This document shows positions 18,971 through 29,207 of a DNA stretch of 45,918 nucleotides, one piece after another. Within the stretch, counting starts at the first letter, position 1, and each line of letters begins with the position of its first letter. This DNA comes from Paludibacter sp. Its GTDB lineage: Bacteria; Bacteroidota; Bacteroidia; Bacteroidales; Paludibacteraceae. The notes under the pieces were generated by a model that made no database searches, was not told where the DNA came from, and was given only the letters and a program-made list of their open reading frames with translations. The translations under genes and the position numbers were made by a program. The DNA lies in the NCBI GenBank assembly GCA_020049335.1, contig JAIFKX010000228.1, positions 1 through 45,918 of the forward strand. The letters are read 5' to 3'.

Positions 18971-21427
18971 TTATTCTTGAAAATAAACCCGTTTCACACG
19001 ACGCGAGACGCTTGTTAGTATTTCGTACGGAATGGTTTTGAGCCAGCCAGCTACTTCCGAAATGGTGAGGTTGTTGCCAAAAATCTCCACTTTGTCGCCT
19101 TCATTTGCTTCTATGTCAGTTATATCTACGGTTATTAAATCCATCGATACATTGCCAATCACTTTGGCTCGTTTGCCATTAATGAGTACTTCGCCTACAC
19201 CGTTGCTTAGTTTGCGATCGAAACCATCGGCATAGCCAATGGGCAAAATGGCGATAACTTTGTCTTTATCAACTATGCCTTTACGACTGTAGCCAACTGT
19301 TTCACCGGTGTGTACGGTTTTTATTTGTAAAATAATGGTTTTCAATGCGCAAACCTGTTGCAAATTCACATTCGGCAGGCTCGTTATGCCATAGTGCCCA
19401 ATGCCCAACCGAACCATATCCATCTGATATTCGGGGAAGCGCTCTGTACCTGCCGAATTGAGTACATGCCGCATAATTTGATGCGAAAAAGCTTTTTGGA
19501 TTTTATCGGCACAGTGTTGAAATACAGTTACTTGCTGTTTGGTAAAACCATCGAATTTTTGTTCGTCGGCTCCTGCTAAGTGCGAGAATACCGAACGCAC
19601 TTTTACTTGTTGCTGTTTGCGAAGAATGTCAATAAGATTTTCAATGTCATCCTCTTCGAAGCCCAAGCGATGCATCCCGCTATCTATTTTAATATGAATG
19701 GGGTAGTTGGTAATGCCCTGCTTTTCGGCAGCCTGCAAAAAATGTTGTAGCAGTCGGAAACTGTATATTTCGGGCTCTAAGTTATTTTCAAAAATGAGTC
19801 CAAAGCTTCCAAGTTCTGGATTCATTACCGCTATCGGTATACGAATGCCTTCGCGCCGCAGCTCTGCCCCTTCGTCGGCAACAGCCACTGCCAAATAATC
19901 GCAGCGATGGTGTTGCAAAGTGCGCGCTACTTCCACAGCACCACTGCCATAAGCAAAGGCTTTTACCATACACATTACTTTCGTTTCGGGGTGCAAGTGG
20001 GAACGGAAATAATTCAAATTGGCCACTAAGGCATTCAGATTAACCTCCAAAGTTGTTTCGTGCGCAATGAGTTCCAATTTTTCACTTATAGCTTCGAATT
20101 GAAATTTACGCGACCCTTTAATTAGTATCACTTCGTTTTGGAGCTCATACAGTAGCGGCGATTTCAGAAAACTCTCGGTATCGTCGAAAAAAGCATTTTC
20201 CATGAACGAAAATAAATCACTATAGTGCGATAGTTCGATGCCAATACCCACAAATCGCTGAATATCTTTGGTTTTTATTAAGTTTGCAACCGTAGCATAC
20301 AAATCGCTACTTGGCTGTCCGCTTTGCAAAATATCGGATAATATTAAAGTCCGTTTTGTAAGCGAAGTGTTGGATTGTTGATGCAGAAAATCGAGGGCGA
20401 TGCTTAATGAATTTAGATCCGAATTATAACTGTCGTTAATAATCAGGCAGTTGCGAATGCCTTCTTTTACTTCGAGGCGCATGGCTACGGTTTCTAATAG
20501 TTTTATTTTTTCAAAAATAATTGCTGGTCGATATCCTAATAATAAGAGTAACGCCACACATTGAAGCCCATTTTCGATGGAGGCATCGTCGGTAAATGGA
20601 ATTTCTATTTCAAGTTTTTCGTTCGAATAATTTATCCCTACAATAGTTTTATTTCGTCGTTTGTCGATGCTTGTAATCCGCATAAGGGCTTTTTCATTTT
20701 TACCCCAACTGAAAAGTCTGCCTTTGAAGCCCGATTGAGCAATCGTAATTTCGACCACTTTATTGTCTGAATTATAAATGATAGTATCCGAATTTATAAA
20801 AAGTTTTATTTTATCGGCACATTTTTGTTTCAGGCTGTTGAAATTCTCTTGATGGGCATCTCCCAAATTGGTAAAAATGCCTATCGTAGGGTTAATTATT
20901 GGTTGCAGCTTTTCCATTTCGCCGAGCATCGAAATGCCAGCTTCGATAATTGCCAATTGTGTTTGTTCATTCATACCCCAAACCGAAAGTGGCACACCTA
21001 TTTGCGAATTGTAGCTACGAGGTGAGCGGGTAATACGAAAATCATCATGCAGCACTTGGTAGAGCCATTCTTTTACAACGGTTTTGCCATTGCTGCCCGT
21101 AATGCCTATTACAGGTACTTCAAATGCAGCTCGGTGGGCAGTTGCTATCTGTTGTAGTGCCTGCAAGGTATCTGGTACTACCAAAAAAACAGCATCCGTC
21201 ATAGCTGTAAATTCTAAACGCATTTCGCTAACTACAAAATACTTTAGCTGCTGCTGGTAGAGTTCTGTGATATAACTATGTCCATCGTTGCGTTTTGTTT
21301 TTATAGCAAAAAACAAACTCTCCGACGGAAAAGAAAGTGAACGGCTGTCGGTAAGTAGCCATTTAATATCAACGGTGGGCACTTTTTGTGTTGCTCCAAG
21401 TAGTTGTGCTATTTCGGATAAATTCAT
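18971..21427 (-). CDS. murF-alr: Bifunctional UDP-N-acetylmuramoyl-tripeptide:D-Ala-D-Ala ligase / alanine racemase
   Basis: N-terminal MurF (GITGSNGKTVVKEWL, NDSYNSD), C-terminal Alr (EVNLNALVANLNYFRSHL...MVKAFAYGSGAVEVA, RLGIGHYG, PIGYADGF). Confidence 0.95.
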   Translation of the reverse strand: MNLSEIAQLLGATQKVPTVDIKWLLTDSRSLSFPSESLFFAIKTKRNDGHSYITELYQQQLKYFVVSEMRLEFTAMTDAVFLVVPDTLQALQQIATAHRAAFEVPVIGITGSNGKTVVKEWLYQVLHDDFRITRSPRSYNSQIGVPLSVWGMNEQTQLAIIEAGISMLGEMEKLQPIINPTIGIFTNLGDAHQENFNSLKQKCADKIKLFINSDTIIYNSDNKVVEITIAQSGFKGRLFSWGKNEKALMRITSIDKRRNKTIVGINYSNEKLEIEIPFTDDASIENGLQCVALLLLLGYRPAIIFEKIKLLETVAMRLEVKEGIRNCLIINDSYNSDLNSLSIALDFLHQQSNTSLTKRTLILSDILQSGQPSSDLYATVANLIKTKDIQRFVGIGIELSHYSDLFSFMENAFFDDTESFLKSPLLYELQNEVILIKGSRKFQFEAISEKLELIAHETTLEVNLNALVANLNYFRSHLHPETKVMCMVKAFAYGSGAVEVARTLQHHRCDYLAVAVADEGAELRREGIRIPIAVMNPELGSFGLIFENNLEPEIYSFRLLQHFLQAAEKQGITNYPIHIKIDSGMHRLGFEEDDIENLIDILRKQQQVKVRSVFSHLAGADEQKFDGFTKQQVTVFQHCADKIQKAFSHQIMRHVLNSAGTERFPEYQMDMVRLGIGHYGITSLPNVNLQQVCALKTIILQIKTVHTGETVGYSRKGIVDKDKVIAILPIGYADGFDRKLSNGVGEVLINGKRAKVIGNVSMDLITVDITDIEANEGDKVEIFGNNLTISEVAGWLKTIPYEILTSVSRRVKRVYFQE

Positions 21428-21451
21428 ATATTTAGCGTATAAATAAGCTGA

Positions 21452-22225
21452 TTATTTTAAAGGCACTATAAGCCACTCGCGTTCGTCAGTATCAATTATT
21501 TTTTCCGAAACCGAGAGCGAATCGGATACTGTGTAAATTGAATATCCGCCTTTCGGTTCTTTCCCACGAAGGGTGGAGCGGTTTACCAATCCCATAATGT
21601 TATCGTAATTGAGTATAGCATTGCGGTGATAATGACCATTTAATATTGCTTTAACAGCGTAGTTTTGCATAATAGCTGTTGCCGCCTGCCAGTTATCTAC
21701 ATCGCCGGTCAACAAGGGATAATGCGTAGTTAAAAATACTGTTGTTTCGGATTTTTGCTTTGTCAATTCTGCTTTCAACCAAGCTAAATCATGTTCTGCA
21801 ATATGCCCAATGCCATAGTTCGACGTGGGAGCGGTGGTAAAGCCTATAAAAAAGATATTTTGATAAATAAACGAAAATCGGTCGGCACCAAAAATAGCTT
21901 TGTACATTCGATTTTCGGGGCTACTTGTTCGCACATCATGATTGCCAAAAGTAATATAATAAGGTTTTTTAAGCTGGTTCAAAAGGGTTCGGGCGTAGCA
22001 CAGCGATGCTGAATCGCCATCCTGCGTTACATCGCCGCCGATAATGCTAAATTCAATAGAAGTGTTGCTATTTATCTCATTGATAGCATGAAGCAAGTCT
22101 TCGGAAGGCTGCTCCTTCTTGACGTCGATATGCATGTCGGTGATAAAAGCAAACCGAAATGGAGTAATCCCAAAGCTATTAAGCTGAATAAAAAGGAATA
22201 GAGCGAATAAAATAGGTCGTTTCAT
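21452..22225 (-). CDS. Metallophosphoesterase (exported)
   Basis: ITDMHID, IGGDVTQDGD, TFGNHD, TTHYPL, LNGHYHRN calcineurin-like motifs; N-terminal signal peptide. Confidence 0.9.
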   Translation of the reverse strand: MKRPILFALFLFIQLNSFGITPFRFAFITDMHIDVKKEQPSEDLLHAINEINSNTSIEFSIIGGDVTQDGDSASLCYARTLLNQLKKPYYITFGNHDVRTSSPENRMYKAIFGADRFSFIYQNIFFIGFTTAPTSNYGIGHIAEHDLAWLKAELTKQKSETTVFLTTHYPLLTGDVDNWQAATAIMQNYAVKAILNGHYHRNAILNYDNIMGLVNRSTLRGKEPKGGYSIYTVSDSLSVSEKIIDTDEREWLIVPLK

Positions 22226-22521
22226 TTTGAGTACGAATAATTTTTGAAATCAGCGCACAAAGATACAATATTCATCTGTTTGTAGCGGTATTTATTTTTA
22301 TCTAAATTTGGTGAAGTAGATGTATTTTTATCCAAATTTCAAAACCTTTAATTTGCACATTTGTTATAAATATGCGCAAAAAATTGCTTTTTAATCAAAA
22401 TTGTTTTATAAAAAGTATGAATTTGTACTTTTTTTAATAGCATTGTTATGATATATAATTTAAAATGTGCTACTTTTGTGCGATTTATTTTTGGTATAAA
22501 AATCGTACTTCAAATCAAATA

Positions 22522-23559
22522 ATGAAAGAAATTATTCCAGCCATAAACAGGCAGCTAATCAAAAAGGAACTGTCGGGAGACAGATTTTTGAGACCAACCA
22601 ATAAAGCTCACAATGAGATTTACGTTGTGGATGCACATAATTCGCCTAATGTTATGTTAGAAATAGGACGCCTGCGTGAGCTTTCCTTCCGTTCGGGAGG
22701 TGGTGGCACTGGCGAAGAAATTGATACCGACGAATACGATTACATGAAAAAGCCTTATCAACAATTGATAGTTTGGGATCCGCAAGCCGAAGAAATTATT
22801 GGTGGTTATCGTTTTCTCTGTGGCGCCGATGTAACTATCGAAGAGGATGGACAACCTGCTTTTGTCATGGCACACCTTTTTACTTTTAATCAAAAATTCA
22901 TTTCTGATTATCTTCCTTCTACCATTGAGTTAGGGCGCGCCTTTGTGCAGCCCGATTACCAAACATCTAAAATGGGTATTAAAAGTTTATTTGCCCTTGA
23001 TAATTTGTGGGATGGTTTAGGCGCTTTGGTACATTCAGTAAAAGGGGCGAAGTATTTTATAGGTAAAGTTACTATTTATAACAGCTATCCTGTTGTGGCT
23101 CGCGAATTGATTTACTCGTATATGTACAAGTATTTTCCCGACCCCGATGGGCTTATTGTTCCCAAAGAACCGGTGGTGCTAAGTGGTGATACAAGAAAAA
23201 AAGCAAAAAAAATCTTTATTGGTAAAGATTTGAACGACGATTACAAAATACTGCAAAAAGCAATTCGTGCCGAAGGTGAAACTATTCCGGCCATGTTCAA
23301 CGCCTACATTGGGCTTACCGAAACTATGCGTATGTTCGGCTCCATATTCGATGCCGATTTTGGTTCGGTATACGAAACCGGTATTATGGTAAAAATGGAC
23401 GATTTATTAGATACGAAACGTAAGCGCTATATCGACCCATACATCGAATACCTCAAAATAGTATTAGAAGAACATAAAAAGGCAAAAAAAATAGCTCGCG
23501 AAGCAAAAGCGGCTGCCAAACAAGCCAAAGAGGAACTTAAAAAAGCCAAGAAGAATTAA
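22522..23559 (+). CDS. GNAT-family acyltransferase (OlsB/GlsB-like N-acyltransferase)
   Basis: MLEIGRLRELSFR, IVWDPQAEEIIGGYRF, TIELGRAFVQPDYQ. The start at 22522 is preferred because the track's upstream extension overlaps a TAnnTTTG box (TACTTTTG, 22471-22478). Confidence 0.8.
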   Translation: MKEIIPAINRQLIKKELSGDRFLRPTNKAHNEIYVVDAHNSPNVMLEIGRLRELSFRSGGGGTGEEIDTDEYDYMKKPYQQLIVWDPQAEEIIGGYRFLCGADVTIEEDGQPAFVMAHLFTFNQKFISDYLPSTIELGRAFVQPDYQTSKMGIKSLFALDNLWDGLGALVHSVKGAKYFIGKVTIYNSYPVVARELIYSYMYKYFPDPDGLIVPKEPVVLSGDTRKKAKKIFIGKDLNDDYKILQKAIRAEGETIPAMFNAYIGLTETMRMFGSIFDADFGSVYETGIMVKMDDLLDTKRKRYIDPYIEYLKIVLEEHKKAKKIAREAKAAAKQAKEELKKAKKN

Positions 23560-23657
23560 TTTGAAAATTTGAAAATGAAGTAATTTGAAAATGAATATTC
23601 ATTATTCGAGACGCACTTTCTATTATTGCTTTGTATTAAAATAACCTAAGTTACAAA

Positions 23658-24398
23658 TTAATTTATTCCTTCCACAATAGCCTTATGCGTCTTTTCGAAA
23701 AGCGAATTGAAATCTGTTGAAGCTACTTCGATGGGTGGATGCACTGTAAAAGTTATCCGATTACCTATTCCAAGTGGAAATGAACCATAGCGAAATGCCT
23801 TCCACGAATTATTTATCGTAACAGGTATTACCACGGCACTTGGTGCATATTTACATAAAATTTTCAAGCCATTGGGCGCAAATTCTTTGGGCTTACCATC
23901 GCGGGTACGCGTGCCTTCGGGATAAATTATGGTGGAGCGTTTATGCAATTCGATGTATTCGCCCATTTGTTTAAGTAGGGGCAATGCCTGCTTTGGATTT
24001 TGGCGGTCGATAAGCACTGAGCCTCCGTACTTTAGGTTAAATGAAATGCTTGGTATATTATTCCCTAACTCTATTTTACTCACAAACTTGGGATGAAACT
24101 TACGTAGAAACCATGCCATGCCTACAATATCGAAAATACCTTGATGGTTGGCAACAAAAATAATGGGTTTTCCTGCTGGAATAAGGTCAATGTTTTCGCA
24201 ATGCGATGTTGAAAGCAAAAAATGTGGCGTGAGAATAAGAAAAAAATCTAAAAAATCGACACTCACTTTATGTGCTTGGTAGCCAAAAAAGGTATAACAT
24301 ATCCATTGTATAGGTTGAAATAGTACTATGGAAAATAGAAACCAGAAATAGGCTAATATGGAAAAAGGTATTGCAAGTAGTTTTATCATGGTGTTCAA
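23658..24398 (-). CDS. 1-acyl-glycerol-3-phosphate acyltransferase family (PlsC-like)
   Basis: NHQGIFD (HX4D), YPEGTRTRDGKPKEFAPNGLKIL, VIPVTINNSW. Confidence 0.9.
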   Translation of the reverse strand: MNTMIKLLAIPFSILAYFWFLFSIVLFQPIQWICYTFFGYQAHKVSVDFLDFFLILTPHFLLSTSHCENIDLIPAGKPIIFVANHQGIFDIVGMAWFLRKFHPKFVSKIELGNNIPSISFNLKYGGSVLIDRQNPKQALPLLKQMGEYIELHKRSTIIYPEGTRTRDGKPKEFAPNGLKILCKYAPSAVVIPVTINNSWKAFRYGSFPLGIGNRITFTVHPPIEVASTDFNSLFEKTHKAIVEGIN

Positions 24399-24514
24399 CT
24401 ATTTTTACGCAAAAATACGATAAATGTTTCAATTCACAGCTTATTCCTTTAGGATGTTTAGCGTTTTTTGACCATTTGTTGTGTTTTAAATTATCATAAG
24501 TGCTTATTTTTTTG

Positions 24515-24522
24515 TACTTTTG
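24515..24522 (+). promoter_or_regulatory. -7 promoter box upstream of lysS
   Basis: TACTTTTG (TAnnTTTG) 25 nt upstream of the ATG at 24547. Confidence 0.55.
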
Positions 24523-24546
24523 CCGCAATTTTCAACTAATATTTCT

Positions 24547-26277
24547 ATGAGCATTGAATTAAGTGAACAAGAACAATTCAGACGTCAAAGTCTGAACGAA
24601 TTACGCAACCTCGGCATCGATCCTTATCCGGCTGCATTGTATCCAACCGACGCATTCTCTACCGATATAAAAATGGAATTCAACGAAAGTGTTGAACGCC
24701 GAATGGTGTGTGTGGCTGGCCGAATAATGTCGCGTCGTATAATGGGGAAAGCCTCGTTTATGGAATTGCTGGACTCTAAAGGGCGCATACAAGTGTATGT
24801 GAGCCGCGATGACATCAGTACCGAGGACCAACCCGAAATGTACAACACAGTTTTCAAAAAACTCTTGGATATTGGTGATTTTATTGGCATCAAAGGCTTT
24901 GTTTTTCGTACCCAGATGGGCGAAATAAGTGTTCATGCACAGGAGCTTACGGTATTGAGCAAATCGCTTCGTCCGCTTCCTATCGTGAAATACAAAGATG
25001 GCGTGGCTTTCGATGCTTTCGAAGATCCCGAACAACGCTACCGCCAACGTTATGTCGATTTAGTGGTGAACGAAGGCGTAAAAGATATTTTTATCAAACG
25101 TACCAAAGTATATCAGTCCATGCGCAACTTTTTCAATGCCGAAGGCTATTTGGAAGTGGAAACGCCTGTTCTGCAATCTATTCCTGGAGGTGCTTCGGCG
25201 CGTCCGTTTGTTACCCATCACAATGCCTTGGATATGCCGCTTTATTTGCGTGTAGCCAACGAACTGTATCTCAAACGCTTGATAGTTGGCGGTTTTGAAG
25301 GGGTGTACGAATTTTCCAAAAACTTTCGCAACGAAGGAATGGACCGAACACACAATCCGGAATTTACAGCGATGGAAATTTATGTGGCTTACAAAGATTA
25401 TAATTGGATGATGACATTTACCGAAAACATGATTGAAAAAATCTGCTTGGACGTAAATGGTACCAACGAAATTATGGTGGGCGACAAAACAATCAGTTTC
25501 CAAACACCTTTCAAACGCATCACTATGATAGATGCCATTAAAGAGCATACTGGAATAGACATAAATGGTATGGGAGAAGCACAACTTCGCGAAGTATGTA
25601 AATCGTTACACATCGAGGCCGACGAAACTATGGGTAAAGGCAAAATGATTGATGAGATTTTTGGCGAAAAATGCGAAGGAAATTACATTCAACCTACCTT
25701 TATTACCGATTATCCCCGCGAAATGTCGCCACTTTGCAAACGCCACCGCGAAAATCCAGAACTCACCGAACGTTTCGAATTAATGGTGAATGGAAAAGAA
25801 CTTGCCAATGCCTATTCTGAATTGAATGACCCAATTGATCAGTTGGGGCGCTTCCAGGAACAATTAAAATTAAGCGAAAAGGGCGACGACGAAGCTATGT
25901 TTATTGATATGGATTTTGTACGTTCGCTTGAATATGGTATGCCACCAACTTCGGGAATGGGTATAGGTATGGATCGACTTGTGATGCTCATGACCGGGCA
26001 ACAGGCTATTCAGGAGGTGCTTTTCTTCCCACAAATGAAACCCGAGAAAGTAGCCAAAAAAGAAGGTCCCGAAAAGTTTATCGAACTTGGTATTCCGGCT
26101 GAATGGGCGGATATTATTATGAAAATTGGTATTCTAACTGTTGATGCTTTAAAAGGGTTGAACCCAAATAAATTCCATCAAGATATTTGCGGATTCAACA
26201 AAAAACACAAATTGGAGTTGAAAAATCCTACAAAAGAAGAAGTGGAAACTTGGGTGAGTGCTACCCCCAAACCCTAA
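24547..26277 (+). CDS. lysS: Lysyl-tRNA synthetase, class II
   Basis: MELLDSKGRIQVYVSRD, RYRQRYVDLV, ETPVLQSIPGGASARPF, FRNEGMDRTHNPEFT, GMGIGMDRLVML. Confidence 0.97.
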   Translation: MSIELSEQEQFRRQSLNELRNLGIDPYPAALYPTDAFSTDIKMEFNESVERRMVCVAGRIMSRRIMGKASFMELLDSKGRIQVYVSRDDISTEDQPEMYNTVFKKLLDIGDFIGIKGFVFRTQMGEISVHAQELTVLSKSLRPLPIVKYKDGVAFDAFEDPEQRYRQRYVDLVVNEGVKDIFIKRTKVYQSMRNFFNAEGYLEVETPVLQSIPGGASARPFVTHHNALDMPLYLRVANELYLKRLIVGGFEGVYEFSKNFRNEGMDRTHNPEFTAMEIYVAYKDYNWMMTFTENMIEKICLDVNGTNEIMVGDKTISFQTPFKRITMIDAIKEHTGIDINGMGEAQLREVCKSLHIEADETMGKGKMIDEIFGEKCEGNYIQPTFITDYPREMSPLCKRHRENPELTERFELMVNGKELANAYSELNDPIDQLGRFQEQLKLSEKGDDEAMFIDMDFVRSLEYGMPPTSGMGIGMDRLVMLMTGQQAIQEVLFFPQMKPEKVAKKEGPEKFIELGIPAEWADIIMKIGILTVDALKGLNPNKFHQDICGFNKKHKLELKNPTKEEVETWVSATPKP

Positions 26278-26337
26278 AGTGGAGTAAGAAAGGGTATTCA
26301 AAGTGATTTTAATGTAGAAGTTAAAGAAGAAAAAAGG

Positions 26338-26391
26338 TAATTTCTGTTCCCCGCAATTTATCCCGCTATTGGCGGGAGGGGTTAGGGGCAG
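26338..26391. repeat. Dispersed repeat with inserted hairpin core
   Basis: TAATTTCTGTTCCCC-[25 nt]-GGGGTTAGGGGCAG; same flanks as 45850-45883 inverted. Confidence 0.8.
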
Positions 26392-26401
26392 TTATATAAT
26401 T

Positions 26402-27397
26402 ATGAACGAAAAAAGTAAAATAGCGATATTAGGTGGTGGTAGCTGGGCAACAGCAATTGCCAAAATAGCTTTGGTGAATGCGCCAGAGATTAATTGGTAT
26501 ATGCGGCGACAGGATCAGATTGATGAATTTTTGCGTTTAAGTAAAAACCCTTCTTACCTCACAGGAGTCAAGTTCGATACCGACCGTATTAAGTTTACCA
26601 GCAATATAAATCATGTGGTGGCTACCTCGGACGTTCTTATTTTAGCAACGCCTTCGCCTTTCCTCAAGCAACACCTCAAAAAGCTGAAACGAAAATTGGA
26701 TAAAAAAATTATCGTAACAGCTATCAAAGGCATTGTACCAGACGAAAATATGATTGTGTCCGATTATTTCGAACAGTATTATTCAGTTCCGAACGAAAAT
26801 ATTATGGTACTTGCCGGTCCTTGTCATGCCGAAGAGGTGGCTTTAGAGCGGCTTTCGTATCTAACAATTGGCTGTTCCGACCGCAACAAAGCGCGAATCA
26901 TGGCGCAGCGTTTTACGACGAGTTTCGTGAGAACATCTATTAGCGACGACATTTTGGGTATTGAATATTCGTCGGTTATGAAAAATATCTACTCTATAGC
27001 TGCAGGTATATGTAATGGTCTGAAATATGGCGATAATTTTCAGGCGGTACTCATTTCAAATGCCATACAAGAAATTAGTCGTTTTTGCAATGCCGTAAAT
27101 CCACTCCATCGCGACATAAACGAACCCGCATATCTAGGCGATTTATTAGTTACCGCCTATTCCAATTTCAGTCGCAACCGCCTTTTTGGCAATATGATAG
27201 GTAAAGGCTATTCGGTAAAAATGGCACAAATGGAAATGGAAATGATTGCTGAAGGCTATTATGCTACCAAATGTATTCACGAGATAAATGAAAAATACCA
27301 CATCGAAATGCCCATTGTAGATGCCATTTACGAAATTCTTTACAACCGCTCCTCACCACTACTTGAAATTCGCAAGCTTACCGAAAAATTGAAATAA
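26402..27397 (+). CDS. gpsA: NAD(P)-dependent glycerol-3-phosphate dehydrogenase
   Basis: IAILGGGSWATAIAKI, LAGPCHAEEV, KNIYSIAAGICNGLKYGDNFQAVLISNAIQE. Confidence 0.95.
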   Translation: MNEKSKIAILGGGSWATAIAKIALVNAPEINWYMRRQDQIDEFLRLSKNPSYLTGVKFDTDRIKFTSNINHVVATSDVLILATPSPFLKQHLKKLKRKLDKKIIVTAIKGIVPDENMIVSDYFEQYYSVPNENIMVLAGPCHAEEVALERLSYLTIGCSDRNKARIMAQRFTTSFVRTSISDDILGIEYSSVMKNIYSIAAGICNGLKYGDNFQAVLISNAIQEISRFCNAVNPLHRDINEPAYLGDLLVTAYSNFSRNRLFGNMIGKGYSVKMAQMEMEMIAEGYYATKCIHEINEKYHIEMPIVDAIYEILYNRSSPLLEIRKLTEKLK

Positions 27398-27450
27398 ACA
27401 ACAGCCTCACCGCAAGGGTGGCTGGTGTAAGATGGTGGCTAAAGCATAAA

Positions 27451-27485
27451 AAACCCCGTTGAAAATTACTTTTCCAACGGGGTTT
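27451..27485. terminator. Intrinsic terminator between gpsA and the decarboxylase operon
   Basis: AAACCCCGTTG...CAACGGGGTTT. Confidence 0.88.
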
Positions 27486-27511
27486 CTCTTACATATATTT
27501 GAATTACAAAA

Positions 27512-28744
27512 CTAAGTAAGCATACTTAATAAAATACCAGCAGCTACTGCCGAGCCAATTACGCCAGCTACATTAGGCGCCATGGCATGCATCAGCAAGT
27601 GATTGGTTTTGTCGTAATGCAAACCAATTTCCTGCGAAACACGTGCTGAATCGGGAACGGCTGAAACTCCAGCGTTACCAATCAATGGATTAATCTTATT
27701 TCCTTCTTTCAAAAATAAATTCATAAATTTAACAAATAAAACTCCACCAGCTGTTGCAACCATAAATGAAGCAGCGCCTAAACCAAAGATCATCAGGGAC
27801 TGAACAGTTAAAAATTTATCGGCTTGTGTTGATGCGCCTACAGTTAAACCTAAAATTATAGTAACAATATTGATTAATGCAAAGCGAGCAGTTTCGGCCA
27901 AACGTTCTGTTACACCAGATTCTTTCAAAAGGTTACCAAAAAACAACATTCCTAACAACGACATGGCGCTTGGTGAGATAAATGTTGTCAACAATAAACC
28001 AATGACAGGAAATGCAATCTTTTCAAAACGTGTAACCTGACGCGGTGGTTTCATACGAATAACTCGTTCTTTATCAGTTGTAAACAACCTCATTATCGGC
28101 GGTTGAATTACTGGAACCAATGCCATATACGAATAAGCAGCTACCGCAATGGCACCCATCAATTCGGGCGCTAAACGCGACGAAAGGAAAATGGCCGTAG
28201 GACCATCAGCACCACCGATAATACCAATTGCACCACACTGCTCTGGTGTAAAACCTAAGGCATAAGCACCAATAAAGGTTGCAAAAATACCAAGCTGAGC
28301 AGCAGCACCAATAAGCATTAATTTCGGATTTGCAATAAGTGTCGAAAAGTCGGTCATAGCACCAATTCCTAAGAAAATTAGAGGTGGATACCAGCCTGTC
28401 AATACGCCACTGTATAGGATATTCATTACTGAACCCTTTTCATAAATACCAATTTGGTATCCTTCGGTAAAAGGTACATTACCAACCAAAATACCAAAAC
28501 CAATAGGTACTAATAACAAAGGTTCCCAGTTTTTGGCAATACCAAGCCATAAAAATGCAATTCCTATAGCTATCATTATAAGGTACTTAAACTCAAAGTT
28601 TGCAAAAGCAGTATTGCTCCAGAATTTCTGCAAACTATCCATAACGAGCGATGTTTCACCAGCTGTCTGAGCAAAAAGCTCAACCGGCAATAACAAACCC
28701 ATTACGATGAGTAATAAACCTATTTTAAATTTAATATCTCTCAT
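27512..28744 (-). CDS. Na+-translocating decarboxylase beta subunit (OadB/MmdB family)
   Basis: GIIGGADGPTAIFLSSRLAPELMGAIAVAAYSYMALVPVIQPPIMR, multiple TM helices. Confidence 0.95.
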   Translation of the reverse strand: MRDIKFKIGLLLIVMGLLLPVELFAQTAGETSLVMDSLQKFWSNTAFANFEFKYLIMIAIGIAFLWLGIAKNWEPLLLVPIGFGILVGNVPFTEGYQIGIYEKGSVMNILYSGVLTGWYPPLIFLGIGAMTDFSTLIANPKLMLIGAAAQLGIFATFIGAYALGFTPEQCGAIGIIGGADGPTAIFLSSRLAPELMGAIAVAAYSYMALVPVIQPPIMRLFTTDKERVIRMKPPRQVTRFEKIAFPVIGLLLTTFISPSAMSLLGMLFFGNLLKESGVTERLAETARFALINIVTIILGLTVGASTQADKFLTVQSLMIFGLGAASFMVATAGGVLFVKFMNLFLKEGNKINPLIGNAGVSAVPDSARVSQEIGLHYDKTNHLLMHAMAPNVAGVIGSAVAAGILLSMLT

Positions 28745-28758
28745 TATTTTATTTTTAA

Positions 28759-29205
28759 TTATTGAACAAGAAATAAATCAGCATCCTGAAGTACGGAGCT
28801 TCCGGCAGGAGCACATACGGTAACTATAGTACCACTGCGTTCAGCTAGAATATTGTTTTCCATTTTCATCGATTCCATTACCATAAGCACATCGCCTTCT
28901 TTAAACGTGTCGCCTTCTTTTACCATCACTTTGATAATACTACCAGGTAGTGGTGATTTAATGGCTTTAGCACTTGGTTTCGAGCTATTCGAAACAGGAC
29001 TAAGGTTCTCGATAATGCGTTTGTCGGCCGATTTGCTCTGACCTTCTTTGCGAACTAAAATCGGTGTTTTCGAAGTTTTTATTTCTTGTTTTACCTTCAC
29101 CGAATAAGGCGTACCATTCACTTCAATTTCAGCTATATCACCTTCAACCGATTTGATATGAACTTGATAATCGTCGCCATTTATATTAAAATCAAATTTT
29201 TTCAT
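28759..29205 (-). CDS. Biotin carboxyl carrier protein of the decarboxylase
   Basis: SPLPGSIIKVMVKEGDTFKEGDVLMVMESMKMEN (biotinylation EsMKM motif). Confidence 0.93.
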   Translation of the reverse strand: MKKFDFNINGDDYQVHIKSVEGDIAEIEVNGTPYSVKVKQEIKTSKTPILVRKEGQSKSADKRIIENLSPVSNSSKPSAKAIKSPLPGSIIKVMVKEGDTFKEGDVLMVMESMKMENNILAERSGTIVTVCAPAGSSVLQDADLFLVQ

Positions 29206-29207
29206 TA

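Noticed and set aside
18971-21427. MurF-Alr fusion as an assembly error or novel chimera
   Set aside because: This fusion is well known in Bacteroidetes; both halves carry complete motifs in one uninterrupted frame.
25060-25584. 174-aa minus-strand ORF (also 24601-25047 and 25398-25643)
   Set aside because: Antisense shadows of lysS, which has strong family motifs along its whole length.
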